The position numbers were made by a program, and so were the translations under genes. 64,000 nucleotides of DNA from Pedobacter frigoris (GTDB lineage: Bacteria > Bacteroidota > Bacteroidia > Sphingobacteriales > Sphingobacteriaceae): assembly GCF_005116445.1 (NCBI RefSeq), contig NZ_SWBQ01000003.1, positions 613,726 through 677,725 on the forward strand. Direction: 5' to 3'. This document shows positions 56,969-64,000 of the stretch, in pieces. A model generated the notes under the pieces. That model searched no databases. It had not been told where the DNA came from and saw only the letters and a program-made list of their open reading frames with translations. Every line of letters starts with the position of its first letter. Position 1 is the stretch's first letter.

Positions 56969-57265
56969 ATGAAAACCAAAACCATTTTTATTATCGCCTT
57001 TACTGCACTAATCACTATATTTTTGATGATCAATACCGATGCAGTTGAATTCAACTTCATTTTTGTCAAAAGGGACATTTCTAAGCTTCTGGTAGTAGGC
57101 ATATGTACTTTTGTAGGATTTATCCTCGGCTACTGGGCAGCCAAACCAAAAACAACTGTGAGCAGCTATGATATGAACGATCCCCAGGTGTCACCTGAGG
57201 ATCGGAGAAATGATTTGAAGAGAAAAAACGACCTCAGCGACGAGGACCGTGATTATATCAGTTAG
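56969..57265 (+). CDS. LapA (DUF1049)-like membrane protein
   Basis: A 98-aa protein with two membrane helices (about 5-22 and 40-58) joined by a short periplasmic stretch (TDAVEFNFIFVKRDIS), the DUF1049/LapA pattern, and a charged cytoplasmic tail (about 60-98, DPQVSPEDRRNDLKRKND). LapA in E. coli takes part in LPS assembly control with LapB. It is 24 bp after the upstream barrel protein gene and overlaps the convergent metZ-like gene by 4 bp. Confidence 0.82.
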   Translation: MKTKTIFIIAFTALITIFLMINTDAVEFNFIFVKRDISKLLVVGICTFVGFILGYWAAKPKTTVSSYDMNDPQVSPEDRRNDLKRKNDLSDEDRDYIS

Positions 57266-58425
57266 GCTAAAGCCTGTTTTATATCAGCCAGGATATCATC
57301 AATATGTTCCAAACCTATTGACAGGCGAATTGTTCCCTGCTCGATACCTACCTGCAAGCGCTCTTCTTCTGTAAGTTTAGAATGCGTACTGGTAGCCGGA
57401 TGCGTAGCGATAGACCTTGTATCACCAAGATTCGCAGAAATAGAGAACATTTTCAGTCCATCCATAAACTTACCGGCCGCAGCTACTCCGCCATCGATCA
57501 CGAAGGTCACGATGCCACCCCCCTGTCTCATTTGTTTCTTCGCGATGTCGTACTGCGGGTGCGAAGGCAAAAAAGGATACATTACTTTTTTAATCACCGC
57601 ATTGCCCTCCAAAAACTGAGCTACTTTCAGCGCACTTTCGCAATGCCTGTCCATACGCACAGCTAAAGTCTCTAAGCTTTTTGAAAGCAACCAGGCATTG
57701 AACGGCGACATAGCCGGCCCGCTGTGCCTTGCAAAACCTTCAATTTCCTTGATCAGCTTAGCAGAGCCTAAGATGATTCCACCAAGTGTACGACCTTGTC
57801 CGTCAATGAATTTAGTTGCCGAGTGAATAGAAATATCAGCACCCAATTTGATTGGCTGCTGCAGGTAAGGCGTAGCAAAACAATTGTCGACTACCAGCAT
57901 AATTCCATTTTTCTTAGCCAATTGCGCCAGCCATGCCAGGTCGATGATGTCAATACCAGGATTTGAAGGTGTCTCTACAAAGATCATTTTGGTATTAGGC
58001 TTGATGCCATTTTCCCATTGATCCAATTTATCCAGGTCAGCATAAGTATAACTTACGCCCCATTTAGGAAAAATATTATTGAGCAACTGATGTGTAGAAC
58101 CAAAAACCGAACGGCTGGATAAAACATGATCGCCAGACTGCAGGAACGACGCAAAAGTTGTAAAAATCGCAGCCATTCCGCTAGCTGTAGCCCATCCTGC
58201 CTCTGCACCTTCCAGAACCGCCATTTTATTGATCAGTTCGTCTGTATTTGGATTGGCATAACGGCTGTATACGTTACCTTCCTTTTCGTTTGCAAAAAGT
58301 GCACGCATTTCCTCAGCATCATCAAATTTATAACTTGAAGTGAGGTACAAAGGCACTGAGTGCTCTTTAAACTGTGTTCTTTCCGCTTGTAAACGAATGG
58401 CCAAGGTTTCGAAATTGTCTTGCAT
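57262..58425 (-). CDS. O-succinylhomoserine sulfhydrylase-type trans-sulfuration enzyme
   Basis: A 387-aa PLP enzyme of the Cys/Met metabolism family. Motifs: the tetramer segment SSYKFDDAEEMRALF, EGAEAGWATASGMAAI, VVDNCFATPYLQQPI, the PLP Lys in SIHSATKFIDGQGRTLGG, and SLGDTRSIATHPATSTHSKLT. The closest characterised type, from memory, is MetZ (O-succinylhomoserine sulfhydrylase), but cystathionine gamma-synthase or methionine gamma-lyase cannot be excluded by eye. It starts 5 bp after the OsmC stop, so the two are one transcript. Confidence 0.87.
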   Translation of the reverse strand: MQDNFETLAIRLQAERTQFKEHSVPLYLTSSYKFDDAEEMRALFANEKEGNVYSRYANPNTDELINKMAVLEGAEAGWATASGMAAIFTTFASFLQSGDHVLSSRSVFGSTHQLLNNIFPKWGVSYTYADLDKLDQWENGIKPNTKMIFVETPSNPGIDIIDLAWLAQLAKKNGIMLVVDNCFATPYLQQPIKLGADISIHSATKFIDGQGRTLGGIILGSAKLIKEIEGFARHSGPAMSPFNAWLLSKSLETLAVRMDRHCESALKVAQFLEGNAVIKKVMYPFLPSHPQYDIAKKQMRQGGGIVTFVIDGGVAAAGKFMDGLKMFSISANLGDTRSIATHPATSTHSKLTEEERLQVGIEQGTIRLSIGLEHIDDILADIKQALA

Positions 58426-58430
58426 TTTTA

Positions 58431-58847
58431 TTATTGATGAATGGTGTATGTAAAATTAATTTGTGCAGAGCGTCCCAGAATATTGGATACCGAGCAATAC
58501 TTGTCAAAAGTCATATCCAGCGCACGCTCTACTTTTTGTACGCTTAATGTACCGTAAAGATCAAAATGAATATTGATAACGTCAAATATCGGTGGCATCT
58601 CCTGATCCTTTCTTGTAGCCTTGATACTGATTTTAACATCATTCAGCGGCTCCTTTTGCTTAGTCAGCACATTGACCATATCTATACCGCTGCAGCCACC
58701 TAGGCCGATCAGCAACATTTCCATTGGCCTGAAACCTTTACCTTCTCCTCCGATTTCCTGTTTTGCATCCAGCTCGACTTTAAAGCCACTTGAATTTTCA
58801 GCTTCAAAATTAAACTTGCCACTTTTACGTACTAAGTTGATCTCCAT
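58431..58847 (-). CDS. OsmC family peroxiredoxin-like protein
   Basis: A 138-aa OsmC/Ohr-fold protein. The two conserved cysteines are in GLGGCSGIDMVNVL (about residue 54) and DKYCSVSNILGRSA (about residue 117), which reduce organic hydroperoxides in this family. The second carries the SN-IL sequence seen in YhfA-like members. Cytoplasmic. It is 5 bp upstream of the trans-sulfuration gene, a pairing that makes sense for thiol metabolism. Substrate unknown. Confidence 0.9.
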   Translation of the reverse strand: MEINLVRKSGKFNFEAENSSGFKVELDAKQEIGGEGKGFRPMEMLLIGLGGCSGIDMVNVLTKQKEPLNDVKISIKATRKDQEMPPIFDVINIHFDLYGTLSVQKVERALDMTFDKYCSVSNILGRSAQINFTYTIHQ

Positions 58848-58914
58848 ATATTCCTTTTGTTGTCAATTACGCCGATTTTCCCAATGATGATTAAGAGATC
58901 TTTCATTAGGATTT

Positions 58915-59718
58915 TCAGACATTGTAAAATACCTTATTGTCCTTTTCCAGACCGGATAATTTTGTCTCTTCCTCAAAAATACCAAATACACACGAACCGC
59001 TACCACTCATGGCTGCATAAATTGCACCAGCGTGATACAACTCCGTTTTTACCCGTTCTATTTCAGGATATTTTGAGAACACAGTAGCTTCAAAATCATT
59101 CTTCAGATTCAATTTCCAATCTTTGAGGGGCAAAGGTATTAAATCTTTTACCGAACTACTAGGAATTATAGGCTTTATTCCGCTATAAGCATCAGCTGTA
59201 GATACGTGAACCTCAGGCTTCACCAGCACCATAAAATAGTTGGAGAGATCGAGATCAACGGCGCTGAACTCGTCGCCGATACCTTCAGCAAATACTGGTT
59301 CATTACGGATAAAGAAAGGGCAATCTGCACCTAGTTGTCCGGCATAGACCTCCATTTGGTTGTCGGTGAGACCCAATTCAAACTTCTGGTTCAGCAGCTT
59401 AATCAGGAACGCAGCATCAGAAGAACCACCCCCTAGTCCGGCACCCACAGGAATATTTTTTAGCAAAGTAATTTGCTGTGGAGGCAGGTTAAAATCTTTT
59501 TTCAGCAACTGATAAGCTTTGATACAAATGTTATCTGTCGCATCGCCGGGCACATCTACACCCTTAATCACGCAACTTGTCTCTACTGCATCTGTGATCT
59601 CGATAACATCATAAAGCTTAACCGGATAAAATATCGTTTCAAGGTTATGGTACCCATCAGGTCTTTTTTCTATGACGTTGAGGCCAAGGTTGATCTTGGC
59701 ATTGGCAAATGCAAGCAT
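58915..59718 (-). CDS. ispE: 4-diphosphocytidyl-2-C-methyl-D-erythritol kinase
   Basis: A 267-aa GHMP kinase of the MEP isoprenoid pathway. N-terminal substrate motif ANAKINLGLNVIEKRPDGYHNLETIF, the glycine-rich ATP loop PVGAGLGGGSSDAAFLIK (about 90-107) and the C-terminal GHMP motif AAMSGSGSCVFGIF. It phosphorylates the 2-hydroxyl of CDP-methylerythritol. Its presence indicates the MEP pathway is used here. The stop lies 68 bp from the OsmC gene on the same strand. Confidence 0.95.
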   Translation of the reverse strand: MLAFANAKINLGLNVIEKRPDGYHNLETIFYPVKLYDVIEITDAVETSCVIKGVDVPGDATDNICIKAYQLLKKDFNLPPQQITLLKNIPVGAGLGGGSSDAAFLIKLLNQKFELGLTDNQMEVYAGQLGADCPFFIRNEPVFAEGIGDEFSAVDLDLSNYFMVLVKPEVHVSTADAYSGIKPIIPSSSVKDLIPLPLKDWKLNLKNDFEATVFSKYPEIERVKTELYHAGAIYAAMSGSGSCVFGIFEEETKLSGLEKDNKVFYNV

Positions 59719-60083
59719 TGATGGTGTGGTTAATATTGTGCTGGCAAACTTACAAATAATCGATTCAGAATTACAACTGGCATATGAACATGCTTTTATT
59801 TCTTGCCGTCATCCTGACCTCGAAGAAACTGCGAAGCAAATAAATTCAGGATGACGAACGCTACTGTATGATGGCCCACAGGCAAAGACAATCACATCTA
59901 ACCCTGCTTCCGTTTAAAAACTCAACAAAGTGTGGAGAAGCTCTACAACTAATTTCTACACCAAAAAACATAAACCACTAACAATCAATCAAGTGCCAAA
60001 AACTTCAAGGTTTGGTATCATTATGATGCATACACTAAACAGAATTAACATGAATTTTTAACTGAAACATTAAAATAAGTATT
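59719..60083. other. intergenic region with a REP-like hairpin
   Basis: 365 bp between ispE (minus) and a small secreted-protein gene (plus). It contains the hairpin 59807-59856. The last 150 bp look like an ordinary AT-rich promoter region, but no complete promoter pair was recognised. Confidence 0.5.
59807..59856. repeat. REP-like hairpin with CGTCATCCTGA arms
   Basis: Arms CGTCATCCTGA (59807-59817) and TCAGGATGACG (59846-59856) are exact 11-bp inverted repeats around a 28-nt loop that contains GAAG-AAACTGC-GAAGC. The outer CGTCAT/ATGACG is shared with the hairpin at 8260-8290. Confidence 0.7.
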
Positions 60084-60395
60084 ATGAAAAAGATCATCTT
60101 ATCAGCAGCATTTTTAGCAGTAGCAGGATTAACAACAGTAAAAGCAAATGACATCAAAAACCCAATTATAGTTGCTGTACAACAAGATAGTACTACAAAA
60201 GCTCCGGTTGAGTTGAAAGACCTTCCAGAGGCAGTTACGAAGACCCTACAATCTGACCCTGTTAAAGCCTGGACTCCAACTGCAGCGTTTTTAGTGACTA
60301 ACGCAGACAAAACTTCTTACTATCTGATCAACGTGAAGAAAGAACAAGAAACCGGTTCTTTGAAAATCGACAAGGACGGTAAAATCATTGAATAA
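60084..60395 (+). CDS. small secreted PepSY-like protein
   Basis: A 103-aa protein with a signal peptide (MKKIILSAAFLAVAGLTTVKAND). The mature part (about 80 residues) has PVELKDLPEAVTKTLQSDPVKAWT and YYLINVKKEQETGSLKIDKDGKIIE, which resembles PepSY-like or DUF2874-like domains of Bacteroidota secreted proteins. No catalytic motif. Single gene with its own terminator. Function unknown. Confidence 0.72.
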   Translation: MKKIILSAAFLAVAGLTTVKANDIKNPIIVAVQQDSTTKAPVELKDLPEAVTKTLQSDPVKAWTPTAAFLVTNADKTSYYLINVKKEQETGSLKIDKDGKIIE

Positions 60396-60425
60396 TTAAA
60401 ATTCAATATACTAATAGCTAATACA

Positions 60426-60456
60426 CACAAAAGCCGGAGGATTCCGGCTTTTGTGG
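60426..60456. terminator. intrinsic terminator after the secreted-protein gene
   Basis: CAAAAGCCGG (60428-60437) pairs with CCGGCTTTTG (60444-60453) around a 6-nt loop. A-rich arm on one side and T-rich on the other; the minus-strand nucleotidyltransferase gene ends 23 bp away and could use it too. Confidence 0.82.
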
Positions 60457-60478
60457 TATTTAATTAAATCCTAAAAAT

Positions 60479-60958
60479 TTATTTAATCTCGCGTAGCTGA
60501 CGTATTTGTTCTAGCGCCAATACGTCAATTTGATCTTTTGGACGATTAACGACCTTCTTATTTTCGATCAATTGATTAATATGCAAGAAAGGGATATTTA
60601 CATCCTCGATATCTGCAACAGAAGCCATTTCCAGACATTCATCGAAAGTATACCCTTCTAGCCCCTTCATTTCGATAAGTATGTCTAAGCGAAGGCCATT
60701 TTTAAGATGAAAATCTGTCCAACCTGGAATAAATTGCATGTACTCAATCATGGGATAATCACCCATATCACATTTCATAAATGCTTGACGCAACTGTTGT
60801 CTATTATCTAAGGTATCTTTTAACCATATATCCAAATCACCTGTAAAACGCTGATAACCGTGTAGATTGGTAGCATATCCACCAACCATAATGTATTGCA
60901 CATTATATTCCTGAAGCGTTCTCCAAAAATTTAAAATATCCTCATCAAAGATGTCCAC
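60479..60958 (-). CDS. nucleotidyltransferase (MNT-like, DUF6036/AbiEii-type core)
   Basis: A 159-aa protein with a minimal nucleotidyltransferase fold. MVGGYATNLHGYQRFTGDLDIWLKDT carries the GG...D-x-D catalytic pattern. It starts with GTG at 60958, 3 bp after the stop of a 54-aa gene, so the pair is co-transcribed. In known MNT/HEPN-type and AbiE-type pairs such enzymes act as antitoxin or toxin partly by nucleotide transfer; here no HEPN or toxin domain is next door, so the role is open. Confidence 0.78.
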   Translation of the reverse strand: MDIFDEDILNFWRTLQEYNVQYIMVGGYATNLHGYQRFTGDLDIWLKDTLDNRQQLRQAFMKCDMGDYPMIEYMQFIPGWTDFHLKNGLRLDILIEMKGLEGYTFDECLEMASVADIEDVNIPFLHINQLIENKKVVNRPKDQIDVLALEQIRQLREIK

Positions 60959-60961
60959 GAA

Positions 60962-61126
60962 TTACTTACTAATAAATGGTTTATGGGATATGGAAGCCTG
61001 TTTCATGGTCTGTTGTATTTTATACAAACGGGTAGCCATTTCAAAACGCTCCTTATAACTTCTTTTTAGCCCCTCTTTTAAAAGCTCTAATTCAGCCTGA
61101 TCAAATGATTGCTTCTGTTTATCCAT
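60962..61126 (-). CDS. 54-aa helical protein upstream of the nucleotidyltransferase
   Basis: A frame starting ATG 61126 (MDKQKQSFDQAELELLKEG) and ending three bases before the next start. It is Lys/Gln/Glu-rich, predicted almost wholly helical, with no signal peptide. The tight junction with the nucleotidyltransferase gene is the main support. No family recognised; a partner or regulatory subunit is inference. Confidence 0.58.
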   Translation of the reverse strand: MDKQKQSFDQAELELLKEGLKRSYKERFEMATRLYKIQQTMKQASISHKPFISK

Positions 61127-61246
61127 TATGCTGGCTTAAAAACTGTATCAAATTTAGAAAAAATGTCTCTATTTAACAAGTCTTATCTTAGTAGAGATAG
61201 AAGCTATCATACTGACGTGTTTATAGCTTTTGGTAGGTTAATAGAT

Positions 61247-61660
61247 TTATTCATGATTATTAATCTTTACTTTCCAATCTAAATCCTCAAGCTGTTTTTC
61301 GGTATATTCTACGATATCATATTGTTTCCTTTTTGCCAATTCCTCAATATTACGATACTTCTTAATAGAATCTTGGTTGAAAACAAACAGATAAAGTTTG
61401 TTTTTCGGACCTTGATTCAAGATACGATACCAACCATTAGTTCCCGACTCAAAAAGCTCCAAGGTGTCTCCAGGCAATACCTCATTTTTTGAGAAATACG
61501 GAACATCATAGCCCCTTATCGATGAGATGGTATCAACCTTAGTTATGATAAAACAACTATTCCCGCTTTGGTTTATGATTTCCAGCTTGGAAGCCGGTGG
61601 ATCGTAAACACAGGAACAGAAAAGTATTGACAGACAAACAATCTTAATTATACATCTCAT
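61247..61660 (-). CDS. lipoprotein of unknown function, RHS-linked cluster
   Basis: A 137-aa protein with a lipoprotein signal (MRCIIKIVCLSILFCSCVYD; lipobox FCSC). The mature part reads as a beta-rich domain (KLEIINQSGNSCFIITKVDT, YDVPYFSKNEVLPGDTLELF) with an acidic helical tail. It is the last of three co-directional envelope-protein genes after the RHS gene, 22 bp downstream of the preceding one, so it may be an immunity or accessory factor. No family recognised. Confidence 0.7.
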   Translation of the reverse strand: MRCIIKIVCLSILFCSCVYDPPASKLEIINQSGNSCFIITKVDTISSIRGYDVPYFSKNEVLPGDTLELFESGTNGWYRILNQGPKNKLYLFVFNQDSIKKYRNIEELAKRKQYDIVEYTEKQLEDLDWKVKINNHE

Positions 61661-61682
61661 TACGATACCATAATCTGTAATT

Positions 61683-62045
61683 TCATTTACAAAACCATTT
61701 ATAAGAAAACAACCCAGAAGGACTTATTTTCTGAAATTTTCCATATTCGCCCTTGTTATTTTTTTTATAAAGATAGAGAAACTCTGAACATGGCGCTTTA
61801 AATACGGAATCACCAACGGACAGACGTTCTTCCAACATGATAGAATAGTTCCAGAACAAAAATTCTTTTCCTTCCTTATTATACAATATGAGTCTCTTTG
61901 TTGGAGTAACCCTAATCTTATTTATTACAAAATAATATCCTTCTATAAACTCTTTTCTGGAATTAACAAACGTATTTGCTATAGTAAAAAACACAATGAA
62001 AAACATCTTTATCACTATGATGGCTTGTATGGTTGTTTTTTTCAT
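61683..62045 (-). CDS. membrane-anchored protein of unknown function, RHS-linked cluster
   Basis: A 120-aa protein. An uncleaved-looking N-terminal helix (MKKTTIQAIIVIKMFFIVFFTIANTF) is followed by a beta-rich soluble part (VINKIRVTPTKRLILYNKEGKEFLFWNY) with two Cys. Probably inner-membrane anchored with the remainder in the periplasm. It sits 102 bp after the putative immunity gene and 22 bp before the lipoprotein gene, all on one strand. No family recognised. Confidence 0.62.
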   Translation of the reverse strand: MKKTTIQAIIVIKMFFIVFFTIANTFVNSRKEFIEGYYFVINKIRVTPTKRLILYNKEGKEFLFWNYSIMLEERLSVGDSVFKAPCSEFLYLYKKNNKGEYGKFQKISPSGLFSYKWFCK

Positions 62046-62147
62046 CTATATCAAATTGTCACATTATCAACCAAAAACGACAAGTAAATTCAGGACTGGA
62101 CACAGCAGGTTTCAAAATTACCTGGCTACTATTGCCGAAACCTCCAA

Positions 62148-62651
62148 TTACATCAAAAGAGAAAAAATAAATGTTGATATTATAGTGAGTACGACACTCA
62201 GAGACAAAAGCCCATATTTAATCTTTTTATTTCTCGTCCATTTGTCAAATTTTTCAAAATAAGACAAATATTTATCACCCTTGAAAATCAAAACATGGCA
62301 AACAAAATAAGAAGTGATAAAAAAAATCGGAAGAAAAATACCATATGATGTAATCTGGATATCTAGTATTCTAATAATAATTATAGAAATAGTCATTTGG
62401 ACTAAAAATAATATACCGGCTAAGATTCCGCCCATGTATATTACACTTACTCCGAATCTTTTACTATACAGGATTGAGTCTATTTCTTTATCAATATCAA
62501 CCCCAAGTTTTTCATATCTTTTCTTAAGGAACGGCATTTTAACTAATAGGCGTACCGGATTTAATATCCTAAATAGCCTGCTCAATTTATATTCCCCTTT
62601 ATACATACAATAGTATATCCAATTTAAAAACGTTTCTATATCTTTCATCAT
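62148..62651 (-). CDS. multi-span membrane protein, candidate immunity protein for the RHS toxin
   Basis: A 167-aa protein beginning MMKDIETFLNWIYYCMYK. Three helices are predicted (about 67-93, 100-122 and 145-166), with a basic amphipathic N-terminal region (LLVKMPFLKKRYEK) and KKIKYG before the last helix. The start codon overlaps the RHS stop by 4 bp (ATGA), the typical gene order and coupling for polymorphic-toxin immunity proteins. A membrane immunity protein is expected if the toxin forms pores. No known family recognised, so the role is inference. Confidence 0.7.
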   Translation of the reverse strand: MMKDIETFLNWIYYCMYKGEYKLSRLFRILNPVRLLVKMPFLKKRYEKLGVDIDKEIDSILYSKRFGVSVIYMGGILAGILFLVQMTISIIIIRILDIQITSYGIFLPIFFITSYFVCHVLIFKGDKYLSYFEKFDKWTRNKKIKYGLLSLSVVLTIISTFIFSLLM

Positions 62652-64000
62652 TTATGCTTGTAATATTGATCCACACCATATTCAGCTGCTTTACCCCCTG
62701 CCTTACCTCCGAAGTAACCACCGACAAACCCAACGGTACCACCTATGACCGCCCCCGGAACTGAACCTACTCCGAAGAAAGCTATACCAATTGCTCCCCC
62801 ACCAGCTGCACCAACCTTAGCACCTATTAATCCACCTGCAAGCGACCCTAGTGTACTTGCTGTTGCACGAGTAGCATTATATCCAACTTTATTTCCGTCC
62901 TTTTTAAAACCTTCAGCTGTTTCAATTACGCCAACGCCAACGCTCAAAAATGTTACAATTCTACCTGCACTTTTGTATTTACTTGCTAATTTTAATACTC
63001 CATTTCTGCTTCCTGTATGCTGATTTCCAGCAAAATTCGTAGAATAATATTTATTATTTTTTCCCAGCCATTTACCGTTGTTAAGGAATAAATTTTCCCC
63101 AAACCCGTATGCCCCTCCTCCGATATCCAATGCCTCTTTCGAGTTCTCCCAACTCCCATTTTGTTTATTAGCATTATTCCCAAAGTTACCTCTATTTGAA
63201 CTATATTTTTCCTGATTTAAATCATTTTGCGTACGTGCCCGTGGCAGCTCCGCATTAAGTGGATTGTAATTAGCCCACATATATGCATATGCAGCCTGTC
63301 TCTGCTGAATTCTTGCATTTCTCGCACCAGCCATCATCGCATGATTAGCTTCCGCCTGTCCCCTAGCCTGTTCTTTTTCATTATTGTAGTGAATATATGC
63401 ATAGTATCCACCTGCATAAGGATCATACCACATATCCCTATACCATTCCCCTCTAGGGTCTTCTTTACCCTCCGGAGCCATCCCCGTAGGATCTGTAAAA
63501 GCCATTGGATTATTAAACACATAATTATAAGCCGACACCCCATAAAACTGTTCCGCCAATGGATCCGCCACACTCCATCTCGCTACTGCAGGATCATAGA
63601 ACCTTGCACCATGATCATATTCGCCCAACTCTTCCTGGAATTCCTTTCCGGTATACAGGTAATTATTCTTATTACCCGCTGTATAATTTATATCAGCACC
63701 GGGCATCACCATACCAAAAGGATAGTAACTATTCTCCTGCACCAATCTTGCAGTACGCTGGGTCACATCTGCAGGATCAGCATCAATGGTAGCTCGAACA
63801 TTGCCTAAATGATCTGTTAAATTATACTCATAAATAAACTTAGTGCCGTCAAACCAGGCACGGCCCTCGCTGGTCTGGATATATTGCACTTGCAGGGTGT
63901 CCACATGCCGGCCAACATATTCAATGCCTTTATTGTAGGCAGTAATCATTGTAACAGGGCCATTTACATACTTCTTCTGCAATTTCTCTCCTTCGGCAGT
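62648..64000 (-). CDS. RHS polymorphic toxin, C-terminal part, glycine-zipper hydrophobic toxin domain
   Basis: The frame is open to the right edge (TAEGEKLQKKYVNGPV at the border), so only the last 450 codons are seen. The RHS-associated core is recognised by YNLTDHLGNVRATI, YYPFGMVMPG, YTGKEFQEELGEYDHGARFYDPAVARW and VFNNPMAFTDPTG. After this border the sequence is variable: a Tyr/Ala-rich helical linker, an Asn/Gly-rich stretch, then about 65 residues of GxxxG-rich hydrophobic sequence (GSLAGGLIGAKVGAAGGGAIG, VIGGTVGFVGGYFGG) and a Lys/His end. That layout suggests a membrane-inserting toxin. The stop overlaps the next gene by 4 bp. Confidence 0.88.
   Translation of the reverse strand, partial: TAEGEKLQKKYVNGPVTMITAYNKGIEYVGRHVDTLQVQYIQTSEGRAWFDGTKFIYEYNLTDHLGNVRATIDADPADVTQRTARLVQENSYYPFGMVMPGADINYTAGNKNNYLYTGKEFQEELGEYDHGARFYDPAVARWSVADPLAEQFYGVSAYNYVFNNPMAFTDPTGMAPEGKEDPRGEWYRDMWYDPYAGGYYAYIHYNNEKEQARGQAEANHAMMAGARNARIQQRQAAYAYMWANYNPLNAELPRARTQNDLNQEKYSSNRGNFGNNANKQNGSWENSKEALDIGGGAYGFGENLFLNNGKWLGKNNKYYSTNFAGNQHTGSRNGVLKLASKYKSAGRIVTFLSVGVGVIETAEGFKKDGNKVGYNATRATASTLGSLAGGLIGAKVGAAGGGAIGIAFFGVGSVPGAVIGGTVGFVGGYFGGKAGGKAAEYGVDQYYKHK

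Noticed and set aside
61996..62262. 88-codon plus-strand frame across the gap between two RHS-linked genes
   Set aside because: It starts inside the 120-aa gene on the other strand and has no family resemblance or ribosome-binding site.
63227..63808. 193-codon plus-strand frame opposite the RHS gene
   Set aside because: Rich in Ile, Cys, His and Arg without any motif, and fully antisense to a clearly coding RHS core.

Overview
The window looks like ordinary chromosome from a member of the Bacteroidota, most likely the Sphingobacteriaceae (Pedobacter-like). The reasons are AT-rich spacers, -7 elements of the TAnnTTTG type, a DUF4290 gene, a Cys-to-Asp MurA, a SigA-type sigma factor beginning with the MRxLxI/TKSITNR pattern, many lipoproteins, and an RHS gene of the Bacteroidota kind. 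The genus is inferred from protein style only; no rRNA or tRNA gene was seen. No IS element, prophage or CRISPR array was recognised.

Layout. 1-5.1 kb (minus strand): the 5' part of a DUF3472/ricin-type lipoprotein, a small doubtful ORF carrying an 11-bp tandem repeat, an MFS exporter and a cytoplasmic hybrid histidine kinase. 5.6-9.5 kb: clpB and a fosmidomycin-resistance-type MFS protein. 9.7-14.5 kb: two GT4 glycosyltransferases converging on a GH130 enzyme, probably a mannan-type glycan module. 14.6-20.1 kb: an S9 dipeptidyl-peptidase-like enzyme, a lipoprotein NodB deacetylase, a Gre-like protein, a nitroreductase and two small conserved-looking genes. 20.3-21.9 kb: an ABC-F protein with one coherently degenerate ATP site.

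22-25.4 kb is a probable zinc-responsive locus. It has merC, then a 43-aa lipoprotein, a MacB-like ATPase, an FtsX-like permease with a His-rich loop, a DUF3299-like protein and a Fur/Zur-family regulator. Two matching dyad operators (TGYAAY-TTA-RTTRCA type) overlap the promoters. 25.5-34 kb: FKBP PPIase, DUF255 thioredoxin protein, dipeptide epimerase, GNAT, cardiolipin synthase, GH25 muramidase, M20 dipeptidase and Lrp. 34-36 kb: a serC - SigA-paralogue - 41-aa membrane protein operon.

36.8-46.8 kb: MsrA, a PH-domain pair, a UvrD/PcrA helicase, a DUF4290 protein with an Asn/Arg tail, MurA, a CBS-type cysteine synthase and DprA. 47-48.7 kb: a BlaI/BlaR1-like pair with a strong palindromic operator. 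48.7-53.7 kb: RsmG, GT2, Tgt, an LptF/G permease and an EamA exporter. 54-60.4 kb: a large protein combining an HELRH protease-like domain, a propeller and an outer-membrane barrel; LapA-like, MetZ-like, OsmC, IspE and a small secreted PepSY-like protein.

The right end (60.5-64 kb) is accessory. It holds a nucleotidyltransferase with a 54-aa partner, then a set of exported or membrane proteins of unknown function behind an RHS polymorphic-toxin gene whose C-terminus is a glycine-zipper hydrophobic domain. The gene overlapping the RHS stop codon encodes a multi-span membrane protein, which suggests a membrane-active toxin with its immunity protein. This and the zinc locus are the best candidates for undescribed biology here.
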